The notes under the pieces were generated by a model, which was given only the letters and a program-made list of their open reading frames with translations, was not told the DNA's origin and searched no databases. 6,719 nt of DNA from Acidiferrobacter sp. (GTDB taxonomy: Bacteria; Pseudomonadota; Gammaproteobacteria; Arenicellales; UBA868). Within the stretch, counting starts at the first letter, position 1; the number at the start of each line of letters is the position of its first letter. The stretch spans positions 1-6,719 of the forward strand of contig NZKZ01000153.1 of NCBI GenBank assembly GCA_002694065.1. Reading direction: 5' to 3'. The translations under genes and the position numbers were made by a program. Shown here one piece after another: positions 4,509 to 6,719 of the stretch.

Positions 4509-5519
4509 ATGACAATTGTTCGACTGCTTGCCGCCATCAGTACCGGCCTGCTGATCTTTTTTGGACTTCCGGCAAATGCGGAAAAGCCGAGTCTCACCGT
4601 CTATACCTACGCTTCGTTTGTCTCTGACTGGGGTCCCGGCCCATTGATCGAACCGGCTTTTGAGACACAGTGCCAGTGTGACCTTAAGTTTGTCGGCGTA
4701 GAAGACGGCGCCGCCCTATTGGGACGGCTGAAACTCGAAGGTAGCCGTTCTTCAGCGGATGTCATTGTCGGCCTTGACACCAGTCTTGTAGCCGAAGCGC
4801 GACAAACCGGTCTTCTCGACACTCATGGTCTGGATCTCGGCACCATTGATTTTGCGCTCACCTGGTCGGACCCTGATTTCATTCCCTATGACTTTGGATA
4901 TTTCGGATTCGTTTATGACAGCGATCAACTCGCGACCCCGCCGAAAAGTCTTCGCGCGCTGGTGAATGATCCCGAGGGACCAAGCATCATCATCCAGGAT
5001 CCTCGAACCAGTACACCGGGATTGGGTTTACTGCTCTGGGTTCGCAAAATCTTTGGCGAGGAAGATACCGCAGCGTGGCGTGCGCTCTCTCCGAGAATAG
5101 TGACCGTCACCAAAGGCTGGTCGGAAGCCTACGGCTTGTTTCTTGAAGGTGAAGCACCGATGGTGCTGAGTTACACGACCTCACCTGCCTATCATCGGCA
5201 CGTTGAAAACTCCGATCGGTACCGAGTTGCGATGTTTGAAGAGGGTCATTACCAACAGGTCGAAGTCGCGGCGAGGCTTGCGCATTCGGCGCAACCCGAA
5301 CTCGCCGGCGAGTTCCTTCGCTTTTTGCTCTCTGATCAAGTCCAAACGATCCTCCCCACAAGTAACTGGATGCTGCCAACCGTCCGGACACAGCAAGCCC
5401 TGCCCCCGGCGTTCCATGAAGATGAGATTCCAAACACCGCCTTGACCTTTGAGCCGACAGAGGTCAGCGCACAACGGAAGCACTGGATCAAACGCTGGCT
5501 GACTGCCCTCGCCCAGTGA
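4509..5519 (+). CDS. thiB: Thiamine ABC transporter, periplasmic substrate-binding protein
   Basis: ThiB binds thiamine, TMP and TPP in the periplasm and delivers them to ThiP. The 336-residue protein has a signal peptide with a core at about 5-20 and likely cleavage after ANA (24). Mature-protein motifs match ThiB closely: VYTYASF (31-37), the QCQC pair (54-57) before DLKFVGVEDG, SADVIVGLD (82-90), PYDFGYFGFVYD (126-137), IQDPRTSTPGLGLLLW (162-177), KGWSEAYGLFLEGEA (202-216) followed by VLSYTTSPAYH (219-229), and SNWMLP (285-290). The length is normal for the family. The start has an AAGGAG site seven bases upstream that is embedded in the riboswitch expression platform. Its stop codon overlaps the thiP start, so the two are translationally coupled. 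Confidence 0.97.
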   Translation: MTIVRLLAAISTGLLIFFGLPANAEKPSLTVYTYASFVSDWGPGPLIEPAFETQCQCDLKFVGVEDGAALLGRLKLEGSRSSADVIVGLDTSLVAEARQTGLLDTHGLDLGTIDFALTWSDPDFIPYDFGYFGFVYDSDQLATPPKSLRALVNDPEGPSIIIQDPRTSTPGLGLLLWVRKIFGEEDTAAWRALSPRIVTVTKGWSEAYGLFLEGEAPMVLSYTTSPAYHRHVENSDRYRVAMFEEGHYQQVEVAARLAHSAQPELAGEFLRFLLSDQVQTILPTSNWMLPTVRTQQALPPAFHEDEIPNTALTFEPTEVSAQRKHWIKRWLTALAQ

Positions 5520-6719
5520 GCCTTACCTTGAACACGCGGTGGCAGCTTGGGCTCTGGCCAGGCGCCATTGCGCTGTTCCTGCTGACCGCTGTTATCGCGG
5601 GCTCGCTCACGGCAGTGAGCGCCTTATCGGACACAGCTTCCATCATCGCCACACTGCGTGATCCTTATTTTTTTCAGGTGGTGCGCTTCACACTCTGGCA
5701 GGCAACCCTGTCGACACTGATCAGCGTCATCCTCGCGGTTCCCGTGGCGCGCGCATACGCCCGGCGTCCAGCATTTGCCGGACGAAAAATCCTGATAACC
5801 CTAATGGGGCTGCCCGTGGTAATGCCGGTGATTGTCGCGGTATTTGGAATAGTGGCCGTATACGGCCGGTCAGGGCTGCTGAACTTTCTGCTTCAGCCCA
5901 CCGGCGTCAGCGTACCAATTGAGTTATATGGCCTGACCGGCATTTTGCTGGCCCACACTTTCTTCAACCTGCCGTTGGCGGTACGGCTGCTGTTGCCCGC
6001 CTGGGACCAGATCACCAACGAAACCTGGCGCACCGCCAGCACGCTTGGAATGTCGAGCACCCAACTCTTTCGATTTATCGAATGGCCCGCCCTTAGTGCT
6101 TTTCTGCCGGGCGTCATTGTCGTGATCTTTTTGCTGTGCTTCACGAGTTTTGCAGTCGTCCTCACACTCGGCGGCGGTCCGGCAGCCACCACCATCGAAG
6201 TGGCGATCTACCAGGCGCTGCGCTTTGAATTCGACCCTGCGCAGGCTGCTGTGCTGGCGCTTGCACAGTTACTTTTATGCGCCGGAAGCGCTCTATTGCT
6301 GATTCGCTGGATGCGGGTACTCACGCAGACTTCAGGACGCAAGAGCGATTCCAGAGCGCGGCCGGATACCGGCACTCGTGCGGGCAGGCTTTTTGATTTC
6401 GGTGTTATTGGGCTATGCGGACTTTTTGTTTTCACCCCCGTCGCGGCGCTGGTCACCTCCGGACTGCGGGGACCGGTTGCCACAGTCCTGCTTGATACTG
6501 ATCTGTGGCAAGCCGCCGCTCGGAGTCTCGGCATTGCGCTCACGGCGACCAGCCTGGCCGGCATCATGGCTTTAGGCATCGCGACCACCGCGCGGTTTCT
6601 GGTGCTTGAAAGACGTCAAAGGAAAGCCAAGGAAGGGTTGCTTCTCGCGGGATCGCTCACCCTAGCGTTTCCCCCGATGGTGATTGGAACAGGATTTTTC
6701 CTGATTTCCCTGCGCCTGA
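5516..6719 (+). CDS. thiP: Thiamine ABC transporter permease, 5' three quarters (partial)
   Basis: ThiP is the inner-membrane permease of the ThiBPQ importer. The window holds about 401 codons of a protein normally near 530 residues, so the second permease half is cut off. It starts at GTG 5516, overlapping the thiB TGA by four bases (GTGA); there is no clear Shine-Dalgarno sequence, which fits translational coupling. Seen in order: a first helix (about 13-32), VVRFTLWQATLS matching the conserved start of the first permease domain, PVVMPVIVAVFGIVAVYGR, GILLAHTFFNLP, a first EAA-type cytoplasmic loop WRTASTLGMS...FRFIEWP (about 171-191), and TSFAVVLTLGGGPAATTIE. A charged linker follows, then the start of the second domain (WQAAARSLGIAL). 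The strong similarity to E. coli ThiP is recalled, not computed. thiQ, the ATPase, is expected next. Confidence 0.96.
   Translation, partial: MSLTLNTRWQLGLWPGAIALFLLTAVIAGSLTAVSALSDTASIIATLRDPYFFQVVRFTLWQATLSTLISVILAVPVARAYARRPAFAGRKILITLMGLPVVMPVIVAVFGIVAVYGRSGLLNFLLQPTGVSVPIELYGLTGILLAHTFFNLPLAVRLLLPAWDQITNETWRTASTLGMSSTQLFRFIEWPALSAFLPGVIVVIFLLCFTSFAVVLTLGGGPAATTIEVAIYQALRFEFDPAQAAVLALAQLLLCAGSALLLIRWMRVLTQTSGRKSDSRARPDTGTRAGRLFDFGVIGLCGLFVFTPVAALVTSGLRGPVATVLLDTDLWQAAARSLGIALTATSLAGIMALGIATTARFLVLERRQRKAKEGLLLAGSLTLAFPPMVIGTGFFLISLRL

Noticed and set aside
340..6358. 13-bp direct repeat CGATTCCAGAGCG at 340-352 and 6346-6358
   Set aside because: The copies lie inside two unrelated coding genes with no flanking similarity; a chance match.
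6208..6588. Minus-strand 126-codon ORF opposite thiP
   Set aside because: Low-complexity Ala/Ser/Arg/Pro-rich shadow of thiP codons with no domain or ribosome binding evidence; the plus strand gives clear ThiP sequence.
1..6719. Defence system, CRISPR array, toxin-antitoxin pair, integrase or insertion sequence
   Set aside because: No repeat-spacer pattern, transposase or recombinase motifs, terminal inverted repeats or tRNA-associated attachment site were found; gene content is housekeeping, envelope and transport.

Overview
The window looks like ordinary chromosome of a Pseudomonadota bacterium, most likely a gammaproteobacterium. This rests on a thiamine ABC transporter very close to the enterobacterial ThiB/ThiP type, a TPP riboswitch in front of it, upp, and a moderate-to-high GC content. 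The uracil phosphoribosyltransferase belongs to the 'AGNG...DPMLAT' subgroup that I associate with alphaproteobacteria, so the class is not certain. I see no rRNA, tRNA, insertion sequence, CRISPR array or phage gene.

Layout. (1) Positions 1-1749, minus strand: the 5' end of a GT87-like membrane glycosyltransferase, and upstream of it a complete GT22 (ALG9/PIG-B type) membrane mannosyltransferase-like protein. These are probably two lipid-sugar-dependent enzymes of one envelope glycan operon. (2) Positions 1750-2526: a 61-residue two-helix membrane protein (plus strand) converges on a TerB-family protein (minus strand); their stop codons share a short inverted repeat. (3) Positions 2527-3680, minus strand: upp, a small secreted protein of unknown family, and then a 185-base leader in front of terB. 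The leader holds a strong Shine-Dalgarno site, a 33-codon ORF and an intrinsic terminator inside that ORF. (4) Positions 3681-6719, plus strand: a stand-alone kinase like the ribosylnicotinamide kinase domain of NadR. It is followed by a sigma70-type promoter with an operator-like dyad in its spacer, a TPP riboswitch whose P1 stem starts at the predicted transcription start, thiB, and thiP running off the window.

How it works together. The right half is a thiamine uptake unit. ThiB captures thiamine or its phosphates in the periplasm and ThiP forms the membrane channel; the ATPase ThiQ should lie just beyond the window. The riboswitch leader has a clear on/off design: a 7-bp pairing between the aptamer's 3' part and the leader competes with a hairpin that buries the thiB ribosome binding site. 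The upstream kinase may handle an imported vitamin (nicotinamide riboside, or possibly thiamine). I found no wholly new system. The regulatory leaders before thiB and terB, the kinase next to the thiamine transporter, and the eukaryote-like GT22 enzyme are the parts most worth a second look.
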